This document shows, piece by piece, positions 1-6,196 of a stretch of DNA of 12,397 bases. Both the position numbers and the translations under genes were made by a program. Source of the DNA: Verrucomicrobiaceae bacterium (lineage in GTDB: Bacteria; Verrucomicrobiota; Verrucomicrobiae; Verrucomicrobiales; Akkermansiaceae); NCBI GenBank assembly GCA_003820635.1, contig RPOS01000091.1, forward strand, positions 1 through 12,397, read 5' to 3'. The notes under the pieces were generated by a model. That model did not search any database. It was given only the letters and a program-made list of their open reading frames with translations, and had not been told where the DNA came from. Position 1 is the first letter of the stretch, and every line of letters begins with the position of its first letter.

Positions 1-185
1 CGGCTTTCCGAAGATTCACCAATATGTCCCCGAGAGAAGCCCTGCGGAAAGAACCTGGCTGAAATCCCCATGGAACCGATCACGGCATCAAAGGGTACAG
101 ATGGCCCCCAGTTCAAGGTGCGTGATAAAGCTGTTGAAAGGGTAGATGCCAAATGACCGGGAACCAGCATGGCTGCAAAAGGCTT
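1..185. other. Left edge, no confident gene
   Basis: No feature can be supported here. On the plus strand, frame 1 stays open from base 1 to a TGA at 154-156 and could be the last 51 codons of a gene entering from the left. It ends in the residues FKVRDKAVERVDAK, which match no family I recognise. Its third-codon-position GC is only about one half, lower than the real genes nearby appear to be. The minus strand also has a frame open to the edge, so openness alone decides nothing. I see no terminator hairpin for the regulator gene that ends at 186. Confidence 0.2.
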
Positions 186-1385
186 TCATGTCATCTGCCC
201 CCTTTTTTGCCTTTTGCGAATGGGCTTTTTGAGGTTCTTCGCGAATTGGCGGGGGCCGTGGCCGGTGGCGCGGACCAAGGCGCGGGCCAGATGCTTGAGC
301 CCGGAATAGCCACAGACCGCGGCAACATCGGTGGCGTTGTGTTCGCCCGTGGCGAGCATCGCCATGGCTCTTTCCATGCGCACACGGGCAATTTCCTCGC
401 TCACGTGTCGTCCGACGAGACGGTGAAAGACGAGTCCCAGCCCACGGCGCGACATGCCGGCTGCGGCTGCGGCATCGGCGACGCCAATGAGCGGATTGGT
501 GTGGTGGTCGAGGATGAAACGCAAGGCTTTGGCCACGCCCAGATGCTCCACGGCAAGGATGTCACTGCTGCGGCGGGTGACCACGCCGCGGCAGGGGACT
601 CGCACCGGCCGGCGGGGCGCCTTCCTGCCGTCCATCAGTTGATCGAGCAGCCTGGCGCCTTGATAGGCGACTTCCTCGAGATTCAAGTCCACGCTGGTCA
701 GCGGCACCGAGGCAAGGGGACAGATCAATTCGTCGTTGTCGCAGCCCACCACCGCCGCCTCTTCAGGCACCAGAATGTTCGCCATCGAACAGGCATCGAG
801 AATGTCCACCGCGAAATCGTCGTTGGTGCAAAACACGGCGAAGGGTTTCGGTATGGTCCGAAGCCGGCCCGCAAGCCAATCGGCGCATTGATAGATGGAT
901 GATGCCTGACTGGCCTTTACCGCGTTCCTGCCATCCAAGACCTTCATCCGATGGCCATGCGCAGCCAGTGTGGCGCGAAATCCGTCGAGGCGCTCACGGC
1001 TGGCGAAGTGTCCCCGCACGTCGGGCGCGGCAAATACGAACTGTTTGAATCCCCGTTCCAAGAGGTGCCGGGCGGCCATTTGCCCGGCGGTGACGTTGTC
1101 CGACAGCACGCGCGGCAGGTCGAGCGATTTGACCTGCCACTGCAGGTCCACGACCGGTTTGTCGATCTTGCGCACGAGGGCGGTCAATTCCGGTTGGCCA
1201 TACAGGCAACAGACGACGCCATCGATGGAATGGAGCGAGGGACGGTGGCCGATGTGGACCGAATGGTTGTCCAGAATCCAGCCGGCGTCGCGCGCATACC
1301 GGGCGATGCCGCTGTGTGAGGCATGATTGTACCAGCCCATAAGCATTGCCACGCGTCTTTTTGGGGATTGTCTCGCTGTTTTCAT
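186..1385 (-). CDS. XylR-like regulator: LacI-type sensor + AraC HTH
   Basis: This is a predicted 399-residue cytoplasmic transcription factor that senses a sugar and binds DNA. Residues about 10-275 form a LacI/periplasmic-binding-protein-type effector domain. Its hallmarks are the SDNVTAGQMAARHLLERGF region (95-113), VFCTNDDFAVDIL (184-196) and the VGCDNDELICP-to-SVDLN segment (213-235). Residues about 285-385 are a C-terminal AraC-family domain with two helix-turn-helix units, near 300-322 and 352-374, ending GHGPRQF. Length and domain order match E. coli XylR (about 392 aa). The frame stays open to 1490, but the ATG at 1385 (MKTARQSPKRR) fits the XylR start; a longer start would run into the divergent gene. 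No SD is evident. The lysine/arginine-rich tail (383-396) is unusual. It probably controls the divergent URO-D gene and perhaps the minus-strand operon; the effector is unknown. Confidence 0.92.
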   Translation of the reverse strand: MKTARQSPKRRVAMLMGWYNHASHSGIARYARDAGWILDNHSVHIGHRPSLHSIDGVVCCLYGQPELTALVRKIDKPVVDLQWQVKSLDLPRVLSDNVTAGQMAARHLLERGFKQFVFAAPDVRGHFASRERLDGFRATLAAHGHRMKVLDGRNAVKASQASSIYQCADWLAGRLRTIPKPFAVFCTNDDFAVDILDACSMANILVPEEAAVVGCDNDELICPLASVPLTSVDLNLEEVAYQGARLLDQLMDGRKAPRRPVRVPCRGVVTRRSSDILAVEHLGVAKALRFILDHHTNPLIGVADAAAAAGMSRRGLGLVFHRLVGRHVSEEIARVRMERAMAMLATGEHNATDVAAVCGYSGLKHLARALVRATGHGPRQFAKNLKKPIRKRQKRGQMT

Positions 1386-1461
1386 GACTGCGCAAAATGT
1401 GCTGTTTTCAGGAACAGAATAGCCATTGCGGGAAGATCGGCGCAAGCATAACAATCCCTCC
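1386..1461. promoter_or_regulatory. Divergent promoter/operator region
   Basis: This 76-bp gap separates the divergent starts of the regulator and URO-D protein 1, so both promoters and the regulator's operator should lie here. Two imperfect dyads are visible. One is CTGTT-N6-AACAG at 1402-1417. The other is TTGCG-N10-CGCAA at 1426-1445. A further CGCAA lies at 1391-1395, so GCGCAA occurs twice as a direct repeat (1390-1395 and 1440-1445) spaced 50 bp, near five helical turns. XylR-family proteins typically bind paired half-sites. No convincing -35/-10 pair stands out. The assignment rests on position plus symmetry. Confidence 0.4.
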
Positions 1462-2484
1462 ATGGCTTCAACCAAACGCGATGTGATCAAAACAGTCCTC
1501 TCCGGGGGAAAGCCGTCCTATGTTCCATGGTCGTACCGGTTCACTTTGGAATCGCAGGAATTGCTCTGCAATCATTTCGGCTGTGACGAGGAGTCCCTCA
1601 TCGAGCATACGGGCTGCCACATTGTCGAACTGAACAGCGCCATTGGGGTCTTCGACGATCTTGGCAACGACAAATGCCGGGATTTGTTCGGGGTCGTCTG
1701 GGATCGCAGCATGGACAAGGACATCGGAATGCCCGCGGAGCAGCTGATCAAGGAATACAGCGATCTGGAAAAGGTCAGATTTCCCGACCCGCGCGATCCG
1801 CGGGTCTTTGAAGACATTGAGCGGAAGATCGCCCGCTACCCGGACCGGTTCCGCCTGTTTGACCTTGGATTCTCGCTCTTCGAGCGCGCCTGGACCATGC
1901 GTTCGATGGAGGATCTGCTCATCGACATCATCGAAGAGCCGGATTTCGTTCACGACCTGCTCGGGCGCATCGCGGAATACAACATCGCTCACATCACCGA
2001 GGCGTTGAAGTATGATATCGACGCCGTGATTTTCGGCGACGACTGGGGGCAGCAGCAGGGATTGATCATGGGTTACGACAAGTGGCGGGAGTTCATATAT
2101 CCTCATATCAAGCGCATGTATGCCCTCGTGCGCGACGCGGGGAAGTTTCAGTTCATTCATTCCTGCGGGGATGTGGACGAGCTTTTTGACGACCTGATCG
2201 GGATCGGGCTGAATTGCTTCAACCCCTTTCAGCCGGAGGTCATGAACGTCGAGGAGATACATGCCAGGTATCATTCCAGGCTGACATTCTGGGGCGGGCT
2301 TTCCACCCAGCAAACCCTCCCTTACAAGGACGCGGATGCAGTGCGCGAGGAGAGCGGGCGGCTCCTGGCCATGGGGCGCAGCGGCGGCTACATCTTTTCC
2401 CCAGCGCACGCGGTCGAGGGGGATGTGCCTCTGGAAAACATGCTGGCTTTTGTGGATGCGGCCAAACGCCAGCCCGGCGCATGA
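1462..2484 (+). CDS. URO-D family protein 1, altered metal site
   Basis: This is a 340-residue TIM-barrel protein of the uroporphyrinogen decarboxylase superfamily. The superfamily includes true HemE and methylcobamide-dependent methyltransferases (MtaA, MtbA, CmuA). Family signs are an N-terminal RDV/R-K-PSYVPW segment, the [13 protein letters not shown] stretch (191-203), the HSCGD motif (233-237), and GG-x-I-F-S-P near the end (308-314). In MtaA-type enzymes H-x-C plus a later Cys bind zinc. Here H233 and C235 are present, but the later position reads PAHAV, so His316 sits where Cys is expected. It is not classical HemE: the FARG-type N-terminal porphyrin motif is absent and it lies in a catabolic context. 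The frame also allows a TTG start at 1426, but ATG 1462 gives the usual family N-terminus and leaves the operator region free. The leader is C-rich with no SD. The exact reaction is unknown. Confidence 0.88.
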   Translation: MASTKRDVIKTVLSGGKPSYVPWSYRFTLESQELLCNHFGCDEESLIEHTGCHIVELNSAIGVFDDLGNDKCRDLFGVVWDRSMDKDIGMPAEQLIKEYSDLEKVRFPDPRDPRVFEDIERKIARYPDRFRLFDLGFSLFERAWTMRSMEDLLIDIIEEPDFVHDLLGRIAEYNIAHITEALKYDIDAVIFGDDWGQQQGLIMGYDKWREFIYPHIKRMYALVRDAGKFQFIHSCGDVDELFDDLIGIGLNCFNPFQPEVMNVEEIHARYHSRLTFWGGLSTQQTLPYKDADAVREESGRLLAMGRSGGYIFSPAHAVEGDVPLENMLAFVDAAKRQPGA

Positions 2485-2812
2485 CAAAAAACACAAGGGG
2501 GGGCGATTCCGCTGGAGGCGATCCGCCGGGAAGCAAAACCCTGGCCAACGAGACCCTGATAGAAGTTGCGCAACGCCGTGGAAATACTGCCCGAAAGGAA
2601 GTTGTCACCACCAACTCCGTCCTGCCCGATGGCCTCCTTCCAGTGGTGGCACGGCATACGAGCCTTACGGGCAAGGTCTTTGGCAATTCAGATTGATTCA
2701 GGTGCGCTTTCTGATCGTTGGTGGCGGAGAATCCAGTCCAGCGCTATATTCTCTTTGGCCACAAGGGTGCTTATTGGTTGGCGCTTGAAAGTTCACGTAA
2801 GGTGTCTAAACA
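2485..2812. other. Convergent intergenic region, nothing recognised
   Basis: About 330 bp lie between the 3' ends of URO-D protein 1 (plus) and the URO-D 3 remnant (minus). Open frames of 90-150 codons cross it on both strands, but none resembles a known family, and they also run through the flanking genes out of frame. A bulged hairpin (GGAAGTTG at 2597-2604 with CAACTCC at 2612-2618) is present without a T-run, so it is at best a weak terminator candidate. The stretch could hold debris from the rearrangement that truncated the neighbouring URO-D 3 gene; that is speculation. Confidence 0.4.
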
Positions 2813-3275
2813 CTACAGCGTGTCATATTGTCCAAACTCCTGCGCGGCACGGACGAGGGCGTGAATGTTTTCCGGCGGGGTGCTGGCGGGAATGGCGCAG
2901 CCTGCGTTCAGGATGAAATGCCCGCCGGGCTTCCACACGCCGATCCGATTGCCCGCCGCTTCCTGGACTTGCCCCGCCGTGCCGCGCGCGATGACGCCGC
3001 TGGGATCAATGTTCTCGAAAGCACGTGTCTTGCGCCGGCAGTTTTCTTGGCAAGGGCCATGTCCGTCTTGTAGTCCAACTCAAATCCGCAGAAGTCATAC
3101 CCGGCAAGCGAATCCACGATGCGCGTGGTGTCTCCGCAGATGTGGATGGCCGTGAAAATTTCTTCTGCCGCCAGTTCCTTGACGAGGCGTTCCTCGTAGG
3201 GACGCGAAAATTTCTCAAACATCGCGGGCGAGACCTCGTCCGGGCTATTCAGGGAAATCACATCTATCTGAATCT
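2813..3275 (-). pseudogene. URO-D family protein 3, truncated and frameshifted
   Basis: This is the C-terminal part, about 150 codons, of a third URO-D-family gene; the usual family length is about 340. Homology starts near VISLNSPDEVSP and runs through the metal motif AIHICGD, then ELDYKTDMALAKKTAGARHV. Near base 3017 one nucleotide is missing from the gene strand. Reading in the next frame restores ENIDPSGVIARGTAGQV, then GHFILNAGCAIPAS (the third zinc Cys), then PPENIHALVRAAQEFGQY, with a TAG at 2813-2815. It closely resembles URO-D protein 2, which ends PAENIHALVEAAKKYGNY. The N-terminal half is absent: the Rieske gene begins where it should be, and the Rieske stop codon (3264-3266) lies inside the remnant's first codons. 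It is therefore a rearranged, non-functional copy. A sequencing error could explain the frameshift but not the truncation. Confidence 0.88.
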
Positions 3276-3617
3276 CAGATAAACCCGCCCAGAGTCGATA
3301 CGCACCGGATAGACACGAATGTCGGTTTTTGCCGGGCGACGCAGAGCCTTCCCGGTGGGAATATGGAACCGGGCGTTGTGCTTGGGGCATTCGATGGTGT
3401 CGCCATCGACCAGCCCCATACAGAGCCGAACTGCTTCATGTGAGCAGAGTCCGTCGGTGGCATGGATCTGGCCATTTAGCTTGTAGAGTGCGACGATTCG
3501 GTCCTCCAAGACGCGTTCGAGGATATCCTCCTCTGGAACGTCGGCCGCTGGTCCCGCATCCACCCATTCGTTTTTTTCCTGGTTCATATTTTCCTGGTTC
3601 ATATTTTTCTGGTTCAT
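3264..3617 (-). CDS. Rieske-type [2Fe-2S] ferredoxin, MocE-like
   Basis: This is a 117-residue soluble electron carrier with a Rieske [2Fe-2S] centre. The first ligand pair is C58-S-H60 in DGLCSHE. The second is C77-P-K-H80 in ECPKHNARFHIPTG. The chain ends with the expected beta strands (IRVYPVRIDSGRVYL). Size and the lack of any other domain fit bacterial Rieske ferredoxins such as MocE rather than an oxygenase alpha subunit. It starts 10 nt after the desaturase stop codon and is almost certainly that enzyme's electron donor. A dedicated reductase is not in the window. Residues 1-15 (MNQKNMNQENMNQEK) are a threefold 5-residue repeat giving three in-frame ATG codons (3617, 3602, 3587). The first has the best SD. 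The last codons run into URO-D 3 remnant sequence, so the C-terminus may have been set by a recombination joint. Confidence 0.93.
   Translation of the reverse strand: MNQKNMNQENMNQEKNEWVDAGPAADVPEEDILERVLEDRIVALYKLNGQIHATDGLCSHEAVRLCMGLVDGDTIECPKHNARFHIPTGKALRRPAKTDIRVYPVRIDSGRVYLRFR
3573..3617 (-). repeat. Three tandem 15-bp units at the MocE-like start
   Basis: The gene strand carries three consecutive copies of ATGAACCAGGAAAAT (3603-3617, 3588-3602, 3573-3587), with one change in the first copy (CAGAAA) and one at the end of the third. Because 15 is a multiple of three, changes in copy number keep the frame. Each unit supplies a new ATG, and its purine-rich CCAGGAAAAT tail forms a plausible though closely spaced ribosome site for the next ATG. 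This is visible directly; any effect on expression is inference. Confidence 0.9.
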
Positions 3618-3623
3618 AAAAAG

Positions 3624-3629
3624 CACCTT
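3624..3629 (-). promoter_or_regulatory. Ribosome binding site of the Rieske gene
   Basis: AAGGTG on the gene strand lies 6 nt before the ATG at 3617 and shares its first two bases with the TAA stop of the desaturase gene (3628-3630). This is the only clear Shine-Dalgarno-like element among the genes in the window. Its overlap with the upstream stop points to translational coupling of the desaturase and its ferredoxin. It also favours ATG 3617 over the two downstream in-frame ATGs. Confidence 0.7.
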
Positions 3630-4614
3630 AATCCATTTCCGGAAGAATCCGGCGGATGGTCGCGCCGAAGTCATTGCGCTGTTTGAAAAGAACGACGATC
3701 AACTCCCCCAAGGCCCCCAGCAGACCATGATAGGGCTTGGGCAACTGGGCCTGAATGCGTTGGTTGAGAGCCGGCAAAGCGTGGAAGGGGACCAGCGGAT
3801 ACATGTGATGTTCGATATGCTTTTCCATGTTCATCAGCAGGAAGCTGGTGAACGGATTCAGCTTGAACGAGCGGCAGTTAAGCCGGTGATCCCAGACGTT
3901 TTCCTCCAAACCGGCATGCTGGAGGACGATGAAGGTCCAGATCAAGAACCCACCGTAAAACCGGGGCAGGCCGAAGAGGAGGACGGGCAACCAACTTTCT
4001 AATCCGATGGCCAAGCCGATTGCGATGAGGTGGGGCAGCAACGCCGCCCGTGCGCTCCAGAACATTCTCTGGTAATCTTCTTCCGGCACGTACGCCCCGG
4101 CCTTCTTGCTGACGATCCCCAGGGAATGGAGGACGAGATTCGTCATCGCCAAGGGGCCGTTCCACAGATAGAAGAAGTCGAGGAAAAAGGCCCAGAGGTT
4201 CGGCGGCCTTTGGGCCGGGATTTCAGGGTCAACCTCCTTTTGGATGGTGAATGAGTGATGGCGTGAGTGGCTATAGCGGAAATCCACCATGTCCCGGAGT
4301 TCCATGGACCCGCAGAACCAGTAGAAGAATTCATTGAGCCAGCCGGTTTTGAACGGCGTCCCGTGACTGCATTCGTGCCAGCGGGGATTGTTTCCGGTAT
4401 AGATCACTCCGTAAATCAGAAAAACAGGGAGCGACCACCAGCTCGGAAACAACCAACAGGCCAATGCGCCCACGGCCACCAAAAGGGCCAGCCAAAGGCC
4501 GAAATATACAAAAGCGTGCCAGTTATCCCGCTTAAGGAACGTTTTAAATTCACTCCGAGGGATCTCGCTGGTGTACCACTCTTCGATTTTGATTTTTTCT
4601 TCGGGGATGATCAT
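3628..4614 (-). CDS. Membrane di-iron desaturase/hydroxylase, MocD-like
   Basis: This is a 328-residue integral membrane protein of the fatty-acid-desaturase/alkane-hydroxylase superfamily, which uses a histidine-ligated di-iron centre to activate O2. The three His boxes are intact: HECSH (80-84), HSRHH (116-120) and HIEHH (266-270), with an extra conserved-looking QHAG (H233). Hydrophobic segments at about 34-56, 60-75, 143-165 and 190-230 place the boxes on the cytoplasmic side in the usual topology. Next to a stand-alone Rieske ferredoxin this matches the MocD/MocE arrangement of rhizopine O-demethylation, which suggests a hydroxylase or O-demethylase acting on a small methoxy compound. 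Lipid desaturation is the main alternative and cannot be excluded from sequence alone. There is no SD before the ATG; the upstream 35 bp are strikingly AT-rich. Family call secure, substrate uncertain. Confidence 0.92.
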   Translation of the reverse strand: MIIPEEKIKIEEWYTSEIPRSEFKTFLKRDNWHAFVYFGLWLALLVAVGALACWLFPSWWSLPVFLIYGVIYTGNNPRWHECSHGTPFKTGWLNEFFYWFCGSMELRDMVDFRYSHSRHHSFTIQKEVDPEIPAQRPPNLWAFFLDFFYLWNGPLAMTNLVLHSLGIVSKKAGAYVPEEDYQRMFWSARAALLPHLIAIGLAIGLESWLPVLLFGLPRFYGGFLIWTFIVLQHAGLEENVWDHRLNCRSFKLNPFTSFLLMNMEKHIEHHMYPLVPFHALPALNQRIQAQLPKPYHGLLGALGELIVVLFKQRNDFGATIRRILPEMD

Positions 4615-4650
4615 AAAACCAATATTAGTTATTAATTGCTAGGGTATTGC
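4615..4650 (-). promoter_or_regulatory. AT-rich leader, possible promoter of the desaturase pair
   Basis: The 35 bp just upstream of the desaturase ATG are mostly A and T (gene strand contains AATTAATAACTAATATTGG) in an otherwise GC-rich window. TAATAT about 8 nt before the ATG could be a -10 hexamer, which would give a very short leader, but no clear -35 partner is seen. The alternative is an unstructured leader that helps initiation without an SD. This would let the desaturase/Rieske pair be expressed separately from the genes upstream. Confidence 0.3.
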
Positions 4651-4823
4651 TTTTGGGGTGCAGGCCGTTGAGAGGGCAGAATCAGGATGCTTCTTATCTT
4701 CATGGTTTCATTCGTGGCTTTTTCGGCCGTTTGCGATATGCCGCCCCACGCGAAGCAGCACATCATGGCAAGAACGGTTCCCATTTTTCCGAAGGCCGGT
4801 CCTATGGATGAAATCCGAGTCAT
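4632..4823 (-). pseudogene. Short ORF with signal-peptide-like start, probable remnant
   Basis: A 63-codon frame starts at an ATG at 4823, begins MTRISSIGPAFGKMG, and is followed by a hydrophobic stretch (TVLAMMCCFAWGGIS, residues 16-30) that looks like the core of a secretion signal with a possible cleavage site before QTAEKA. After that it degenerates, ending with a stop beside the AT-rich desaturase leader. It matches no complete family. The first 10 codons lie in a 72-bp segment repeated at 6125-6196. The simplest reading is the 5' end of a lost exported protein. A genuine small exported peptide or pure chance are the alternatives. Confidence 0.35.
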
Positions 4824-4863
4824 GCGGTTGATGTGGAAGCATTCGTTTATGGGGCTTGCCGGA
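4792..4863 (-). repeat. 72-bp diverged repeat, copy A
   Basis: Aligned without gaps to 6125-6196, this segment is identical at 52 of 72 positions by my hand count. The best blocks are CCTATGGATG, the GTTGAT region and GAAGCATT on the plus strand. It sits directly after the stop codon of URO-D protein 2 (4864-4866). Similarity ends sharply on both sides. Mismatches show no excess at third codon positions in either frame that has a shared ATG, so it is not obviously conserved protein code. Confidence 0.6.
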
Positions 4864-5892
4864 TCAGTAATTGCCATATTTTTTCGCTGCCTCGACCAGC
4901 GCGTGGATATTCTCGGCGGGGACATTTGGTGCGAGGGCGCAACCGGAGCCGAGGATGAATCCGCTATCCGGTTTCCAAATGGCCATCAGCTCCTTGCAAG
5001 CGGCGTCAACCTCCTCGGGTTTTCCAAAGGCCATCAGGCCGGTATCAATCGCCCCCAGCAAACAGGTCTTGCCCCGGGCCGCCGCCTTGATTTTGCGGGG
5101 CTCGGTTTTGTGATCGACTTCCAGCACTGAAGCGCCTGTGGCAATGAAATCCTCGGTAATAAGGCCGGTATTGCCGCAGATATGATTGTGAAGGAAGATG
5201 CCGTGGGCCTTGAGTTCATCCACCATCTTCTTTTCGTGTCTCCAAGGATATTGCTTGTAGTGACGCGGCGAGAGCAAATCGGGGCCGGCAACCGGCTCGC
5301 CAATGGAGGTGGAATGACCGCCGCATTCAATCAGGGCAAAAGCATAGCGGGTGGCCACCCGACGCGCATAATCCAGGAGCGCATGGATACCCTCCTCCTC
5401 TTCGCCGGTGGCGATATCCATCATCAATTCATCCATTCCGCGAATCTGGGCCGCAAGATCCATAGGGCCTTGGTCGGCGCGCGCACAAATCCAGACCCGG
5501 TTGCCGAGTTCCTTGGAAAGAATCCGGGTGGCTTTGAGGATCTCGCACATCGGGAAGGCTTTGTAAGGATCGGGAACTTCCAGGTTGGCGACCTCCTCCA
5601 GGGAGTCGATCAGGGGTTTGTCTGCCACGGGGGCCGTGTCGTCGCGGTAAACCACTTCCAAGCCACAGGCCTGGGCACTGCAGGCGGTCCCGTTTTCAAG
5701 CAAGATCATGTCCTGCTTGAACTCCCGCCAGGAGGCCAGCATGGCCTCGGCAAGCAATTCCCCGTTCTTGAATACCTCACTCATTGGCAAGCCGGTGGCG
5801 TAGGCCGCCTGTTGAAAATTGTGAAGATCAACCGGAACCCGGTCGGGCTGTTGCAGGTTGATGGCGGCTCTGACTCGTTCGATGGATGTCAT
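4864..5892 (-). CDS. URO-D family methyltransferase-like protein 2
   Basis: This is a 342-residue TIM-barrel protein of the uroporphyrinogen decarboxylase superfamily. It starts with the typical MTSIERVRAAINLQQPDRVPVD. The zinc site of the methylcobamide-dependent branch (MtaA, MtbA, CmuA) looks complete: H237-I-C239-G in LHNHICGNT, and C318 in LGSGCALAPNVP, with the normal spacing of about 79 residues. The stretch ECGGHSTSIGEPVAGPDLLSP (189-209) is also family-like. This suggests transfer of a methyl group between a corrinoid protein and a thiol-type acceptor rather than haem synthesis. No corrinoid-binding protein is visible in the window, so the partner must be elsewhere. The leader is C-rich with no SD. 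About 260 bp of degenerate sequence separate it from the DUF5107 gene upstream. It is the intact relative of the truncated copy at 2813-3275. Exact substrate unknown. Confidence 0.9.
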   Translation of the reverse strand: MTSIERVRAAINLQQPDRVPVDLHNFQQAAYATGLPMSEVFKNGELLAEAMLASWREFKQDMILLENGTACSAQACGLEVVYRDDTAPVADKPLIDSLEEVANLEVPDPYKAFPMCEILKATRILSKELGNRVWICARADQGPMDLAAQIRGMDELMMDIATGEEEEGIHALLDYARRVATRYAFALIECGGHSTSIGEPVAGPDLLSPRHYKQYPWRHEKKMVDELKAHGIFLHNHICGNTGLITEDFIATGASVLEVDHKTEPRKIKAAARGKTCLLGAIDTGLMAFGKPEEVDAACKELMAIWKPDSGFILGSGCALAPNVPAENIHALVEAAKKYGNY

Positions 5893-5907
5893 GGGATGGG
5901 GTGGAGG

Positions 5908-6174
5908 TTAGTTGGAAAATCGAATAGAAATCTGCCCTGGCTGTTTTGAGTCGTGCGTCATTGTTTTCGCAAGGGACGGTTCTGTTCTCTTGGGACCAGT
6001 CCTCCCGAGGTGGCGGTCGAAAAAAGCGGAAATCGGTTCCATGTTCGCCGGAGTATGAAATTCAGCATCACCGTGGGCCGCGCCAAGAATCGTTGGCAAC
6101 GCGCTCTCCACGCCCGCTTCCCGCAAGACCGGCCCTATGGATGTAAGCGGCATCATGGAGTTGATAAAGAAGCA
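5908..6174 (-). pseudogene. C-terminal remnant of an alpha/beta-hydrolase (esterase)
   Basis: After a TAA at 6175-6177 the frame reads CFFINSMMPLTSIGP, then REAGVESALPTILGAAHGD and AEFHTPANMEPISAFFDRHLG. The latter part looks like the end of an acetylxylan-esterase/BD-FAE-type alpha/beta-hydrolase: L-x-x-A-G-V, then a strand, then G-A-x-H-G with the catalytic His, then a final helix with FFDRHL. The nucleophile and most of the fold are missing, so it cannot be active. The first 17 codons belong to the 72-bp repeat (6125-6196), and the hydrolase-like part begins where the repeat ends. It is a family-level guess from about 40 residues. Confidence 0.5.
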
Positions 6175-6196
6175 TTATTGCGCGGGGCCTGGCGGA
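6125..6196 (-). repeat. 72-bp diverged repeat, copy B
   Basis: This is the partner of 4792-4863 (52 of 72 identical, ungapped). It overlaps the last 12-13 codons and the stop codon of the DUF5107-TPR gene, so that protein's tail QAPRNNASLSTP is encoded inside the repeat. Its other end abuts the alpha/beta-hydrolase remnant. The short GGCCC/GGGCC inversion present here is not kept in copy A, so a conserved hairpin is unlikely. Confidence 0.6.

Noticed and set aside
1..156. Edge-open plus frame as the end of a real gene
   Set aside because: Only 51 codons, with no recognisable motif and weak codon bias. The opposite strand also has a frame open to the edge. It is kept only as an unresolved edge region.
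153..902. Plus-strand open frame of 249 codons opposite the regulator
   Set aside because: The minus-strand AraC/LacI protein is well supported across the whole interval. The plus frame has a compositionally biased, family-less translation.
1468..2496. Minus-strand open frame of 342 codons opposite URO-D protein 1
   Set aside because: The plus strand shows clear URO-D motifs (HSCGD, FGDDWG). The antisense frame matches nothing and follows from codon bias.
2214..2916. Overlapping open frames in the convergent region as a possible lost transposase
   Set aside because: No DDE, HTH or integrase motif, and no terminal inverted repeats or target duplications could be seen, so no mobile element is called.
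4864..5892. HemE (true uroporphyrinogen decarboxylase) for haem synthesis
   Set aside because: It has the H-x-C...C zinc motif of the methyltransferase branch, lacks the HemE N-terminal porphyrin-binding motif, and occurs among sugar-catabolic genes with paralogues.
5182..5949. Plus-strand open frame of 255 codons opposite URO-D protein 2
   Set aside because: It is an antisense shadow of a gene with intact catalytic motifs.
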